Source: Stenotrophomonas africana
Lineage (GTDB): Bacteria > Pseudomonadota > Gammaproteobacteria > Xanthomonadales > Xanthomonadaceae
Length of the DNA: 39,999 bases
Direction: 5' to 3'
Assembly (NCBI RefSeq): GCF_013004645.1
Contig: NZ_JABEME010000021.1
Span: forward strand, 1 to 39,999
Part shown: positions 1 through 8,451 of the stretch, piece by piece
How the letters are laid out: each line of letters begins with the position of its first letter
How positions within the stretch are numbered: position 1 is the first letter of the stretch
Made by a program: the position numbers and the translations under genes
Notes under the pieces: generated by a model
Told to the model about the DNA's origin: nothing
What the model saw: the letters and a program-made list of their open reading frames with translations, nothing else
Databases searched by the model: none

Positions 1-52
<52 letters not shown>

Positions 53-79
53 ACCTCTGACAGATTTCTGCGGCTGTTG

Positions 80-103
80 GTAGGTGTCGACCTTGGTCGA
101 CAC
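80..103 (+). repeat. SMAG-type REP, first of a tandem pair
   Basis: A GTAG head at 80-83 is followed by a perfect 9-base stem (84-92 with 95-103) around a TT loop. This is the layout of the Stenotrophomonas GTAG (SMAG) REP family. It lies just downstream of the minus-strand VOC gene that ends at 152. Confidence 0.8.
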
Positions 104-104
104 T

Positions 105-128
105 GTAGATCCACGCCATGCGGGGATA
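105..128 (+). repeat. SMAG-type REP, second of a tandem pair
   Basis: A second GTAG head (105-108) precedes a stem made by 109-116 and 120-127 around a short CAT loop, with one A-G mismatch. It sits in the same orientation one base after the previous element, but its stem sequence is unrelated, so two SMAG subfamilies are joined head to tail. Confidence 0.65.
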
Positions 129-151
129 AGACCGACCGTGGGAATGCGGGG

Positions 152-556
152 TCAACCGACTTCGTACAACTCCAGCGGCAGGTCGTCAGGGTCGGCGAAG
201 AAGGTGAAGCGGCGTCCGGTGTATTCGTCCACGCGAATCGGTTCGCAGGCGACACCATGCGCGGCCAGGCGCTGGATGAAGGGTTCCAGTGCAGTCACCC
301 GGAACGCGAGGTGGCGCAGGCCCTGGGCCTCCGGGCGGCTGGGACGGGGCGGCGGCGAGGGGAAGGAGAACAGTTCCAGCTGCCCGCCGTCGGGCAGGGC
401 CAGGTCCAGCTTCCAGGAATCGCGTGCGGCGCGGTGGTTCTCGGCCAGCACGCGCAGGCCGAGGATGCGCACGTAGAAGTCCTTCGAGCGTGCGTAGTCG
501 CTGCAGATCAGTGCGGCGTGGTGGATGCCCAGCAGGCCGTCGGAAGCGGTGTTCAT
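152..556 (-). CDS. VOC family protein (glyoxalase/bleomycin-resistance fold, YaeR-like)
   Basis: This 134-residue protein has the paired beta-alpha-beta-beta-beta modules of the vicinal oxygen chelate superfamily. Candidate metal ligands fall at the expected places: His12/13 in IHHAAL, Glu61 in QLELF, His82 in LRHLAF and Glu129 in PLELYE. It most resembles YaeR-type lyase-like proteins, whose substrate is not established. The ATG at 554-556 overlaps the TGA of the upstream serine hydrolase in an ATGA junction, so the two are probably translationally coupled. It is the last gene of a three-gene minus-strand group. The family call is firm; the reaction is unknown. The frame stays open upstream, but that extension lies inside the hydrolase gene in another frame and is not coding. 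Confidence 0.9.
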   Translation of the reverse strand: MNTASDGLLGIHHAALICSDYARSKDFYVRILGLRVLAENHRAARDSWKLDLALPDGGQLELFSFPSPPPRPSRPEAQGLRHLAFRVTALEPFIQRLAAHGVACEPIRVDEYTGRRFTFFADPDDLPLELYEVG

Positions 557-1623
557 TGCAGGGTGTCCAGCCAGCGCTGGGCGATCTTCTGCGCCAGCGG
601 ATAGGGTTCGGGGTCGTTGCGGTTGGTCAGTACGATCACGGTCAGGTGCTTCTCCGGGTGACGCACGATCACGTTGCGGAAGCCGATGCTCTCGCCGCTG
701 TGCCATTGCACCGAACCATTCAGGCGCCAGCCGAAGCCGTAGTGCGGTACATCCGGTTCGGGCGTCGATGTGGCCGGGCTGAACATCGCCCGGCGCGAGG
801 CTTTCGACAACAGGCGGTCGTCGTACAGCGCCGCATCCCACCGGGCCAGGTCGTCCAGCGAGGAATAGATGCCGCCATCGCCGAGCACGGCACTGGTGGT
901 GCTCTGGTCGGTGCGTTGCCAGTGGCCATCGATCTGGCTGTAGCCATAGGCGCGTGCGGTGATGGTATCCACGCCGTCCTGGTGGGCCACGGTGTGGGCC
1001 ATGCCCAGCGGGCGGAAGATGCGTTGCTGCAGGAAGGTCGCGTAATCCTGGCCGGACGCGCGGCCGACGATCAGTGCCAGCAACGCATAACCGCTGTTGC
1101 TGTAGCGGTACTGCGTGCCGGGTGCGAAGTTCAGCCGGTCCTGGCGCGACAGCAGGGCCAGCACATCGGCATCGTGTACCTGCCGTGTGTCTGCCGGGTC
1201 CATCAGGTCTTCGTAGTCGAGCAGGCCGCTGGTGTGCGAGAGCAGGTGGCGGAGGGTGATGGCCGCGGCAACCGGTGGCAGCTCGGGCAGCCACTGCCGG
1301 GCAGGTTGGTCCAGCCCCAGCCGCCCGTCTTCCACCAGCAGCAGCACCGCCGCAGCGGTGAACTGCTTGCTGACCGAGGCCAATCGGAAATTGCTGGCCA
1401 TGGTTACTGCAGTGCCGTCCTCCACCACCGCCAGACCGTAGCCGCGGCGGAATACCGGTTGCCCATCGTGCAGCACCAGAACTGCGGCGCCGGGTACCTG
1501 GCCATCGTAGGCCTGCATCAGCCCGTCGATGCCCGCGTCCGGTGGGGTCAGCACCGGTGCGGCGCAGCCTGCCACTGGCAGCAGGCCCAGCACGACGGCG
1601 AACAGGGCGACGGCAGGGCGCAT
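553..1623 (-). CDS. Serine hydrolase, beta-lactamase/class C fold, lipoprotein
   Basis: The product has 356 residues. An N-terminal hydrophobic signal ends in a lipobox (VAGC, Cys20), so it is probably a lipoprotein. The three motifs of the family are visible: SVSK (Ser83 nucleophile, Lys86), YSN at Tyr174 and HSG near residue 310. Such proteins include esterases and D-amino-acid peptidases as well as AmpC beta-lactamases. The general Beta-lactamase (PF00144) pattern here does not by itself predict drug resistance. The start at 1623 is preceded by GGGAG at a normal distance and begins the signal peptide; an upstream extension to 1710 would overlap the previous gene. It follows the DUF885 gene by 16 bases and overlaps the VOC gene by four. 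Confidence 0.9.
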   Translation of the reverse strand: MRPAVALFAVVLGLLPVAGCAAPVLTPPDAGIDGLMQAYDGQVPGAAVLVLHDGQPVFRRGYGLAVVEDGTAVTMASNFRLASVSKQFTAAAVLLLVEDGRLGLDQPARQWLPELPPVAAAITLRHLLSHTSGLLDYEDLMDPADTRQVHDADVLALLSRQDRLNFAPGTQYRYSNSGYALLALIVGRASGQDYATFLQQRIFRPLGMAHTVAHQDGVDTITARAYGYSQIDGHWQRTDQSTTSAVLGDGGIYSSLDDLARWDAALYDDRLLSKASRRAMFSPATSTPEPDVPHYGFGWRLNGSVQWHSGESIGFRNVIVRHPEKHLTVIVLTNRNDPEPYPLAQKIAQRWLDTLQ

Positions 1624-1639
1624 GGCGGCTCCCGAGGGG

Positions 1640-3580
1640 TCAGGGTGAAGGCGCGGGTGTGGTGCTGGCCGGCTGCGCCATCCAGCGTTCCATCTTGCGG
1701 TCCAGCACATCCAGCGGCATCGAGCCGTCCTTCAGCAGTTCGGCGTGGAAGCGGCGCAGGTCAAAGGCCGCGCCCTGGCGTGCCTTGGCCTTGTCGCGCA
1801 GGGCGACAATGGTGGTCAGGCCAGCCACGTTGGACAGCGCCTGGCCGGGCTGGGCCATGATCCGCTCGACTTCGGCGTTGGCGTCGTCGCTGCTCATGTC
1901 CACGGTCTTCTGCAGGTAGGTGACGGCCTGCTGCTTGCTCCAGCCCTGTGCGTTGACGCCGGTATCGGCCACCACGCGCGCGGCGCGCAGCAGGCGCGAG
2001 TACAGGTAGCCGATGCGGTCGTAGGGATCGGTGTAGATGCCCAGGTTCTCGCCCAGCGTTTCCGCGTACAGGCCCCAGCCTTCGACGAAGGCGAGGTCGC
2101 CACCGAGGCGGCGGAAGCGCGGCAGCTTGGCCAGCTCCTGCTGCAGGCCAAGCTGCACGTGGTGGCCGGGGATCGCTTCGTGCAGGTACTGCACCGGCAC
2201 GTTCCAGCGCTTGCGGCTGGGCAGGTCGCGGGTGTTCACGTACAGCACGCCGGGTTGCCCCGCCGGTGACGGCTGATAGGCTGCGGCGGCGGCGGTCAGC
2301 GCACGTTCCGGTTCCACTGCGCGCACGTCCAGCGTCGACTTGGGCAGGGTGTCCAGTACCTGCGGCAGGCGCGCATTGACCTGCTGCTGCACTTGGCGGT
2401 AGCGGTTGATCAGCGCATTGGCGTCGCCGTACTGGAACTGACGGTCATTGCGCATGCTGCGCAGCAGTTTGGATGGCGTTCCACGCAGCTTGGCGTCCTT
2501 CATCACCGTGGCGATCTGTGCCTGCAACTCCTGCACGCGCTGCTCGCCCAGTGCATGCAGCTGCGCGGCAGTCTGGTCGCTGGCGGTGGTCTGCACGATC
2601 AGGTTGGCGTACCACGCCTGGCCATCGGGCAGCGCGCTGAGGCCACTGCTGGCGCGCGTGGCGGGCAGGTATTCGGTGGCAATGAAACCGCGCAGGGCGC
2701 GATAGGCCGGCATGATGCGCAGTTCGATCATGCGCTTGTACTCGGCACTGATGCGCGCCTTGTCCTCGGCCGCGATGGTGCTGGGCATGGTGCGGATCGG
2801 CGACCAGAAGATGCTCTCTTCAGCGGTCGGCTTGATGACCGCATCCAGCTGCGGCAGCACCTTCTCCATCAGGTCGCGCGGCTGTACCACGCCAGCCTTC
2901 ATGCCCTGGCGCATGTTCTCGATGGCCTGGTCGAACAGCTCGGGAATGCCCAGCGCGCGGCGCGACCAGGTGTCGTAGTCCTGCACGGTGTTGAACGGCT
3001 GTGCGCCGGCACCGGCGCCGAGGATCGCCATGATGCTGCCGACGTTGTAGTACTGGCTGATCGGCATCATCCAGCTGGGGTAGCGCTCTGCGGCCAGCGA
3101 GGCGCGCGCATCGCGCACGAAGATCTCGTAGCTGAGCAGGTCCTGGCCCTGCAGGCCGTCGCTGCCGAGCTTCTCCACCTTGCCAAGCCACTCGGTGGTG
3201 AAGTCGTGCGATTGCTGGCGCCATGCGGCGGACAGGATGTTGGGCAGCTGGTCGTTGTAGCGGGCCTCGCCCTGGAAGGTCGCCTGCAGCGGATTCAACC
3301 GCATCGAGGCATCCCAGTATTCGTCGTACAGGCGCTCCAGCTGCACCTGCTTGGGTACGGCCCGGGCCGGTGCGACCGGACGCGGCGCGGCGCGGCGCGC
3401 CGAGCTGCCACGGGCCGGCGCGGTGGCGCGGGCGGGCCTGGCCTTGGGCTTGGCGGCCTGGCGGGTCTGCGCGGCGGCAGGGCGGCTGGCCTTCTTTTTC
3501 GCTGCTTCGGCCGACGGCACGGCGCTGAACAGGAACAACGCGGCGATGGCGGCGGCCAGGGCGCGGGTGGGATGCGGCAT
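1640..3580 (-). CDS. DUF885 family protein, putative secreted metallopeptidase
   Basis: The product is 646 residues, the usual size of DUF885 proteins. It begins with a signal peptide ending near SAEA, followed by an unusually basic Ala/Pro/Arg/Lys-rich linker (about residues 28-75). The main domain carries HEAIPGHH near residue 467 and EGWGLYAE about 35 residues later. These are the conserved HExxxGH-like zinc motif and downstream acidic motif of this family, which resembles gluzincin peptidases. Periplasmic or exported peptidase activity is inferred; substrate unknown. It is the first gene of the minus-strand group with the serine hydrolase and VOC protein. The basic linker may bind nucleic acid or the anionic cell envelope, but this is speculation. 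Confidence 0.9.
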   Translation of the reverse strand: MPHPTRALAAAIAALFLFSAVPSAEAAKKKASRPAAAQTRQAAKPKARPARATAPARGSSARRAAPRPVAPARAVPKQVQLERLYDEYWDASMRLNPLQATFQGEARYNDQLPNILSAAWRQQSHDFTTEWLGKVEKLGSDGLQGQDLLSYEIFVRDARASLAAERYPSWMMPISQYYNVGSIMAILGAGAGAQPFNTVQDYDTWSRRALGIPELFDQAIENMRQGMKAGVVQPRDLMEKVLPQLDAVIKPTAEESIFWSPIRTMPSTIAAEDKARISAEYKRMIELRIMPAYRALRGFIATEYLPATRASSGLSALPDGQAWYANLIVQTTASDQTAAQLHALGEQRVQELQAQIATVMKDAKLRGTPSKLLRSMRNDRQFQYGDANALINRYRQVQQQVNARLPQVLDTLPKSTLDVRAVEPERALTAAAAAYQPSPAGQPGVLYVNTRDLPSRKRWNVPVQYLHEAIPGHHVQLGLQQELAKLPRFRRLGGDLAFVEGWGLYAETLGENLGIYTDPYDRIGYLYSRLLRAARVVADTGVNAQGWSKQQAVTYLQKTVDMSSDDANAEVERIMAQPGQALSNVAGLTTIVALRDKAKARQGAAFDLRRFHAELLKDGSMPLDVLDRKMERWMAQPASTTPAPSP

Positions 3581-3674
3581 CAGGAGCTTCCGTGGAACAC
3601 AGACCGTGGAGCTTGCACGATCCGGCCGCGTACGGCCAGCGTGAAGGCGCAGTCAGCTTTCTGCTGCTGGGGCT

Positions 3675-4460
3675 TCAGTCAGCCGCGGCTGCGGCGCGCA
3701 GCGCGGCGGCTCTGTCTGCACCCAGATAGCGGGCAATGGCACGCCGCATCAGGTACAGCAACGGAATCAAAGCAATCGCAAAGCCCATCTTGTAGATGTA
3801 GTTGACGCTGCTGACGGCGAGGAACAGCGAGGTCGGCCAGTGTTGCGGGCCCAGCACGAAGGCGATCCAGATCACCACGAAGCTGTCCACCAACTGCGAG
3901 ACCGCAGTCGATCCGGTTGCGCGCAGCCACACGTGGCGCTCGCCGGTAGCCTGGCGGATGCGATGGAACACCGCCACGTCGATCAGCTGGCCGAGCAGGA
4001 AGGCCACCAGCGAACCGGCGATGGTCCACATGCCCTGGCCGAACACGGCTGCGAACGCGGCCTGGTAGTCCGGCACACCGTGGCCATCCATCGAAGTGAC
4101 CCACCAGCTGGCCGGCGCCAGCGAAATGGCCGCGAAGGCGAACAGGAAGCCGTAGCCGATCAGCACCACCGCCAGCCACGAGATGAAGCGCACGCCGCGC
4201 TTTCCGAAAAACTCGTTGATGGTGTCGGTCATGATGAACACCACCGGCCACAGCAGGGTGCCGGCGGTGAAGCTGAGCGAGCCGGTCTGGCCGAACAGGT
4301 TCCAGTTCAGCGGATCGATGCCCAGGGTGTCTTCCAGCGCGAAGATCTTCACCCCGATCAGCTCGGCCAGCACCGCGTTGCCGCAGAAGAACGCGGCCAG
4401 CACGATGAACAGCAGGACCGCGCGGTCCTGTAGCGGGCGCTCGATCGGCGCCGGTGTCAT
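3675..4460 (-). CDS. Queuosine precursor transporter, YhhQ/VUT family
   Basis: This 261-residue inner-membrane protein has about six or seven hydrophobic segments and the family signatures FxGNAVLAELIGVKIF near the start, DTINEFFGK in the first third and QLVDSFVVIWIAF later. In E. coli YhhQ imports the queuosine precursors preQ0/preQ1 for tRNA modification. Substrate in this organism is inferred from the family. The ATG overlaps the TGA of the upstream DUF502 gene by four bases, so they are co-translated. The end is Ala-rich and shows no special motif. Confidence 0.9.
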   Translation of the reverse strand: MTPAPIERPLQDRAVLLFIVLAAFFCGNAVLAELIGVKIFALEDTLGIDPLNWNLFGQTGSLSFTAGTLLWPVVFIMTDTINEFFGKRGVRFISWLAVVLIGYGFLFAFAAISLAPASWWVTSMDGHGVPDYQAAFAAVFGQGMWTIAGSLVAFLLGQLIDVAVFHRIRQATGERHVWLRATGSTAVSQLVDSFVVIWIAFVLGPQHWPTSLFLAVSSVNYIYKMGFAIALIPLLYLMRRAIARYLGADRAAALRAAAAAD

Positions 4461-5152
4461 TCGGTGCGTTCGCCAGTGCGTTCGCCGGCACGGGTGAACG
4501 GCACGCTGGACGGCGCCACGGCACCGCCGGAAATGATGAAGCTCATCGCCTGGTCGACGGTCCAGTCGGTCGGGGTCAGCAGCTCCACCGGCACGATCTC
4601 CAGATAACCCGAGGTCGGGTTCGGCGTGGTCGGCACGTACACGGCGGCCAGCTCACGGTCGGTGCCGTGTTCCTTGATCACGCGGGTGACCAGACCGACC
4701 GATTTCATGTCGCGGTGCGGGAAGTCGATCAGCACCACGCGCTGGGTGCTGCCCGGCTCGGTCTGAAGCATGTCCAGCAGCTTCTTGGCGCTGTCGTAGA
4801 TGATGCTGGCCAGCGGAATGCGCTTGATGACCGCGCCCACCCAGCGCAGCAGGCGCTGGCCGAGCACGCGGCGGCTGGCCACGCCCACCGCCAGGATCAC
4901 CAGCAGGGTGGCCAGCAGGGCGATGGTGTCCTGGATCCACTCGGCGCGGACCCAGCCGAGGTAATGCGGGAAGCTGGTCGCGATCTGCTCGGAAAGTGGT
5001 ACCACCAGCGGGCTGGAAATGCCCGACAGCAGCACGAACACGAACTTGACCACGACCCAGGTCAGCCAGATCGGCAGCAGGGTGAGCAGGCCGGTCAGGA
5101 ACAGGCGCTGCAGGGAAGGGCGGGGAACCAGGGCGGGGGCTTCGAGCGACAT
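4457..5152 (-). CDS. DUF502 family inner-membrane protein
   Basis: This 231-residue protein has two hydrophobic segments in its N-terminal half (about residues 15-45 and 75-95), followed by the DUF502 core with conserved stretches such as IPLASIIYDSAKKLLD and VLIDFPHRDMKSVGLVTR. The family is widespread in Proteobacteria and plants (COV1-like), with no biochemical role settled. It is the promoter-proximal gene of a two-gene unit with the queuosine-precursor transporter and diverges from the gene at 5229. Confidence 0.85.
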   Translation of the reverse strand: MSLEAPALVPRPSLQRLFLTGLLTLLPIWLTWVVVKFVFVLLSGISSPLVVPLSEQIATSFPHYLGWVRAEWIQDTIALLATLLVILAVGVASRRVLGQRLLRWVGAVIKRIPLASIIYDSAKKLLDMLQTEPGSTQRVVLIDFPHRDMKSVGLVTRVIKEHGTDRELAAVYVPTTPNPTSGYLEIVPVELLTPTDWTVDQAMSFIISGGAVAPSSVPFTRAGERTGERTE

Positions 5153-5228
5153 GTGCGCATTGTAGCGGCCGGCGTGGGTCGATTACGCTGGGGAATCGAC
5201 TGCGGCAACGGCACATGGAAGGGAAGCT

Positions 5229-6545
5229 GTGTTGAAGATCCTGCGCGGACTGGGCTGGACCCTGGCAGGCCTGCTGGTGCTGGCCATCGTGGTGTGGTGC
5301 GCCTCGCGCATGTGGCCGGTGCCCGAATCGCGCCTGCAGGCGCAGCAGCGACTGGAAGCACGCCTGCCGGCGACCGGCCACAACGGTTATGCCTTGTTGT
5401 GGACGCTGCCGTTCGACGATCTGGATGCCCAGCAGCGCGAGCAGGCGCTGGCCGAGGATGTACGGCGCTGGGAAGCCGATGCACATGGCGGAAGCAGCGG
5501 CCGGACACACCTGGTGGCCAACCATGCCGAGCTGCACTCGCGGCCCGGGGCCAGTTGCGGGCCGGCCGCCAGCGGCTGTCTCGCCCAGGTCCGCGCGGAC
5601 CCGCAACGCTTTGTGGAGGCCCACGCCGGGCACCAGCAGTTGCATGCGCGGCTGGATCAGCTCGCCGAAGCGGACTACTTCGTGTCGCCGTTCCGGCCGA
5701 AGGGCGAGGGCATTCTGGTCCCGTTGCCGGCCTATGGCGTGGTGATGGACGCCACCAGTGCACGCGCGCTGGCCTACGTGCAGGGTGACATTGACGGTGC
5801 CCTGCGTGGTGCCTGCCGTGGCCTGCAGCTGGGCCGGCGACTGGTGCCCGGCGGCCGCTATCTGGTCGAGAGCATCATCGGTGCCAGCCTGGTGCAGGCC
5901 AATGCCCAGCTGCTGGCTGACATGCTGGTCGAACTGCCTGCCGACCACCCCCTGCCGGCCGAGTGCGAACAGGCCATGCAGCCGTTGCGGGCCGAGGAAC
6001 AGAACCTGTGCCGTGCGATGCAGGGCGAGTACGCGATGAGCCGGGCGGCGATCGAGTCCTCGGCCCAGGAATTTGGTGGCGTCCTGGTGCTGGATCGGAG
6101 CAGCACGTTGGCGCGCGTGGCCGGCAATCTTGGCTGGGCCTGTGGCGCAGCCGCCACGGCCGCGCTGGAGGCTGATCGGCCGCTGCCGGTACAGGCGCCG
6201 CCGCAGCGGGATTTCGGTTGCCTGTCCAATGTGATGGGGTGCGTGCTGACCGAGATTGCCGCGCCCGTCTATCCTGCGTATTCGTCACGGTCCCAGGACG
6301 CGGCGGCAATGCTGCGCCTGCTCGGCGCCCAGCGCTGGTTGCGGCAGCAGGCGCAGGACCCGGCTGAGGCGCTGCAGCGGTTGCCTGCGCAGTTCCGGTC
6401 GCCGGTGCGGTCGCCGCGGCTGTCCGTCGATGGCCGCCATCTGCTGGTGCCGCGTCGTTCGCCACCGCAGGGTGACGCTGAGAGCCCCTGGTTGTCCGTA
6501 CCGCTGATGGCCGACGCCGACGCAACTGCCGCGGCCCGCGACTGA
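5229..6545 (+). CDS. Hypothetical membrane-anchored protein
   Basis: I do not recognise this 438-residue protein. One transmembrane segment lies at about residues 9-25; the rest is soluble, Ala/Leu/Arg-rich and contains scattered cysteines in the envelope-facing part, including a CGPAASGC spacing. By the positive-inside rule the bulk is probably periplasmic. Its high content of charged alpha-helix and lack of repeats suggest a helical body. The start is GTG at 5229 after a purine-rich AAGGGA; a TTG follows directly and could serve instead. It diverges from DUF502 over 76 bases and ends eight bases before the convergent gene at 6554. Its codon use resembles that of the neighbours, so recent transfer is not indicated. 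Confidence 0.75.
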   Translation: MLKILRGLGWTLAGLLVLAIVVWCASRMWPVPESRLQAQQRLEARLPATGHNGYALLWTLPFDDLDAQQREQALAEDVRRWEADAHGGSSGRTHLVANHAELHSRPGASCGPAASGCLAQVRADPQRFVEAHAGHQQLHARLDQLAEADYFVSPFRPKGEGILVPLPAYGVVMDATSARALAYVQGDIDGALRGACRGLQLGRRLVPGGRYLVESIIGASLVQANAQLLADMLVELPADHPLPAECEQAMQPLRAEEQNLCRAMQGEYAMSRAAIESSAQEFGGVLVLDRSSTLARVAGNLGWACGAAATAALEADRPLPVQAPPQRDFGCLSNVMGCVLTEIAAPVYPAYSSRSQDAAAMLRLLGAQRWLRQQAQDPAEALQRLPAQFRSPVRSPRLSVDGRHLLVPRRSPPQGDAESPWLSVPLMADADATAAARD

Positions 6546-6553
6546 ACCGTAGC

Positions 6554-7270
6554 TCAGTCGGTACCGGCCTGCGGATCGAATGCCCAGCCATCGCCGACGG
6601 TCTGCAGCGTCCAGCGGCGGGTGCCACGCAGTGCCTGCCAGTGCACGCTGTCCTTGTCGTTCTCGATGCTGCCTTCGGCGTGCCTTACCTTGCGCGTGGA
6701 GAAGTTCACGCTCAGCGATTCGGTCTTCCCGGAATTGCGCATCACCGAATCCTGGTCGTAGCCGATCAGCGCGAACGCGCCATCCTGCCAGCGGAAAGTG
6801 AAGGCGGTGGTACCCATCGACCAGCTTCCGGCGCTGGCGAATGAAAACAGCGCGATCCTCAACGTGCCACGCTGGATGCTGACACCACCTTCTTCAAGCG
6901 GATCGCTCATGACCGGGTTGTCCGGGCGCGGAATCAGCTGATGGTCCTGCACCGCCAGCACATAGCCGGTTGGGCGCGACCATGCCACGGCGAGAATGCG
7001 CGGGTTGCTGTCGTATGGCGATGGGCCGAAGCCATCGTGTTCGATGACATTGCGCGGATCCTGCTGGCGCAGCACCAGTACCAGGTCCGCGCGGCCATCC
7101 CGGTCGAGATCGCCTTCGATGCTGGACTCCAGCGTCCAGCCGTCGGGCACGAAGCCGGCAGCAGTGGCAGCCTGGGCCGGCAGCGTCGGGTACTGCACCG
7201 TCGGCAGGTCGAGCGCATGGGCCGCGCACGGCAGGGTGCTCAGCAGTGCTGCAAGGGTGTAGGGGCGCAT
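6554..7270 (-). CDS. Hypothetical secreted protein with FG-GAP/VCBS-like calcium loop
   Basis: The 238-residue product begins with a clear signal peptide ending at AHA. A DLDRDGRADLVLVLR segment near residue 53 is the Asp-rich loop seen in FG-GAP/VCBS repeats and dockerin-like calcium sites. The rest is beta-rich with many aromatic residues, consistent with a periplasmic beta-propeller-like or sandwich fold. Only one such loop is present, so a full integrin-like propeller is unlikely. Function unknown. It converges with the 5229 gene, leaving only eight bases between stops. Confidence 0.8.
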   Translation of the reverse strand: MRPYTLAALLSTLPCAAHALDLPTVQYPTLPAQAATAAGFVPDGWTLESSIEGDLDRDGRADLVLVLRQQDPRNVIEHDGFGPSPYDSNPRILAVAWSRPTGYVLAVQDHQLIPRPDNPVMSDPLEEGGVSIQRGTLRIALFSFASAGSWSMGTTAFTFRWQDGAFALIGYDQDSVMRNSGKTESLSVNFSTRKVRHAEGSIENDKDSVHWQALRGTRRWTLQTVGDGWAFDPQAGTD

Positions 7271-7317
7271 CGGGCCTCCATGGCAGAGGGCAAAGAGGAT
7301 AGCGCCCCAGCGTTGAT

Positions 7318-7770
7318 TCAGCGTGCGTGCGGCTTCAGGCGCAGATAGACCTGCTTGCGCACCTGGGCGACAACCTCGCCGCTTTCATCGACCACGTCGT
7401 TGCTGAACCAGCGCAGCACCTTTTCACCGCCAGCTGCTTCGGCCCGCAGTTCATCCAGCAGCGCATCGTCGATGCGGAACGACGTACGCACGGTGCCGCG
7501 GCCGGGCTTGAGGAAATCGATGGCACCGGCCCGGTCCCATACGTAGTAGTCGCGGCCGAGGATGTGCAGCAGGCCCAGCATCCAGAACGGATCGGTCATC
7601 GCAAACAGGCTGCCGCCGAAGTGGGTGCCGACATAGTTGCGGTTCCATGGCCGCAGGCGCAGTTCGACATCGATCTGCCGGTAGTCCGGCGTGATGCGGG
7701 TAACGTGGATGCCGGTGAACAGGAACGGCGGCCAGAGATTGATACCGAAGCGGAACAGGCGGGCGTTCAT
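7318..7770 (-). CDS. DUF4442 family protein (hotdog-fold thioesterase-like)
   Basis: The product is 150 residues from the chosen start. It matches the DUF4442 family of hotdog-fold proteins related to acyl-CoA thioesterases: RPWNRNYVGTHFGGSLFAM lies near residue 45, followed by a DFLKPGRGTV strand. Thioesterase activity is possible but untested. The frame stays open upstream to 7929, but that stretch runs through the SMAG repeat at 7873-7896, and the conserved domain begins right after the methionine at 7770 (MNARLFRFG). I therefore prefer 7770. No strong Shine-Dalgarno sequence precedes it. Confidence 0.85.
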   Translation of the reverse strand: MNARLFRFGINLWPPFLFTGIHVTRITPDYRQIDVELRLRPWNRNYVGTHFGGSLFAMTDPFWMLGLLHILGRDYYVWDRAGAIDFLKPGRGTVRTSFRIDDALLDELRAEAAGGEKVLRWFSNDVVDESGEVVAQVRKQVYLRLKPHAR

Positions 7771-7872
7771 GCGAAGGCCGGGCAGGAGGCGAGGCTGCCA
7801 GTCTAACCATTCGCATGCGTATGTTGTAGCCTTGGCGAGCGTCCGCACGATTCGGACGTGGTCCGGCGAATT

Positions 7873-7896
7873 GTAGAGTCGAGCTTGCTCGACTGC
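7873..7896 (+). repeat. SMAG-type REP, left flank of RAYT gene
   Basis: A GTAG head (7873-7876) is followed by a perfect stem, GTCGAGC (7878-7884) with GCTCGAC (7887-7893), around TT. Its 24 bases are the exact reverse complement of 8452-8475, so the RAYT gene lies inside an inverted REP pair. Confidence 0.95.
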
Positions 7897-7991
7897 TTTC
7901 AGGGCAGCAGCGAATACGCTCGACGCCATCCGATAGCTATTTCAGCGTTTTCCCGATGGGTACGGCCCGGTCTCCGGCCCATGCTGTTTAC

Positions 7992-8444
7992 ATGCCCAGC
8001 CCTGCCTTGTTGCGCGGTCGATTTTCCGCAATCGGATGCTTCTACGTAGTCACCGCTGTCACCGCGGGTCGTCGACGCATCTTTGCAGATACGCGACACG
8101 CGGCGACCCTGATGGACGGCCTTCGTGACAGTGACCGCCGTGGACTCACGCGATCATTTGCCTGGGTGGTAATGCCCGATCATCTGCATTGGGTCATGCA
8201 GCTGCGTCAAGGAACCCTGGGGCGATGCATGCAGTCACTGAAGTCCAGAGTGGCCATTGCAGTCAATGTGCACTCCGATGAAGGACAGCCGGTGTGGCAG
8301 CGGGGCTACTACGATCATCTGATCCGGAATGAGGCGGATGTTCGGCAACAGTCACTGTATGTACTGGCCAACCCCGTGCGCGCGGGCCTGACACCGCGGC
8401 TGGGAGACTATCCGTTTGCGTGGTGTCGCTGGCCGCTGGAATGA
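7992..8444 (+). CDS. REP-associated tyrosine transposase (RAYT, Y1/HUH superfamily)
   Basis: This 150-residue protein belongs to the IS200-like Y1 transposase superfamily, in the class tied to REP palindromes. It has the HUH metal-binding motif (His64-Leu-His66 in MPDHLHWV) and a downstream nucleophile motif, WQRGYYDHLIR, with Tyr106 or Tyr107 as the likely catalytic tyrosine. The tail YVLANPVRAGL is typical of RAYTs. Members nick single-stranded REP DNA near the GTAG head. The start at 7992 aligns with the usual MPxPxLxxGR opening; an in-frame ATG at 7956 adds 12 unconserved residues. No disruption is seen, so it may be functional. It is flanked by inverted SMAG repeats at 7873-7896 and 8452-8475, the standard REP-RAYT unit. 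Confidence 0.95.
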   Translation: MPSPALLRGRFSAIGCFYVVTAVTAGRRRIFADTRHAATLMDGLRDSDRRGLTRSFAWVVMPDHLHWVMQLRQGTLGRCMQSLKSRVAIAVNVHSDEGQPVWQRGYYDHLIRNEADVRQQSLYVLANPVRAGLTPRLGDYPFAWCRWPLE

Positions 8445-8451
8445 GGCGGAG

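Noticed and set aside
553..1623. Serine hydrolase as an acquired beta-lactamase
   Set aside because: The general fold and motifs do not show lactamase specificity, and nothing nearby indicates mobility.
7771..7929. N-terminal extension of the DUF4442 protein
   Set aside because: It reads through a SMAG repeat and is not part of the conserved domain.
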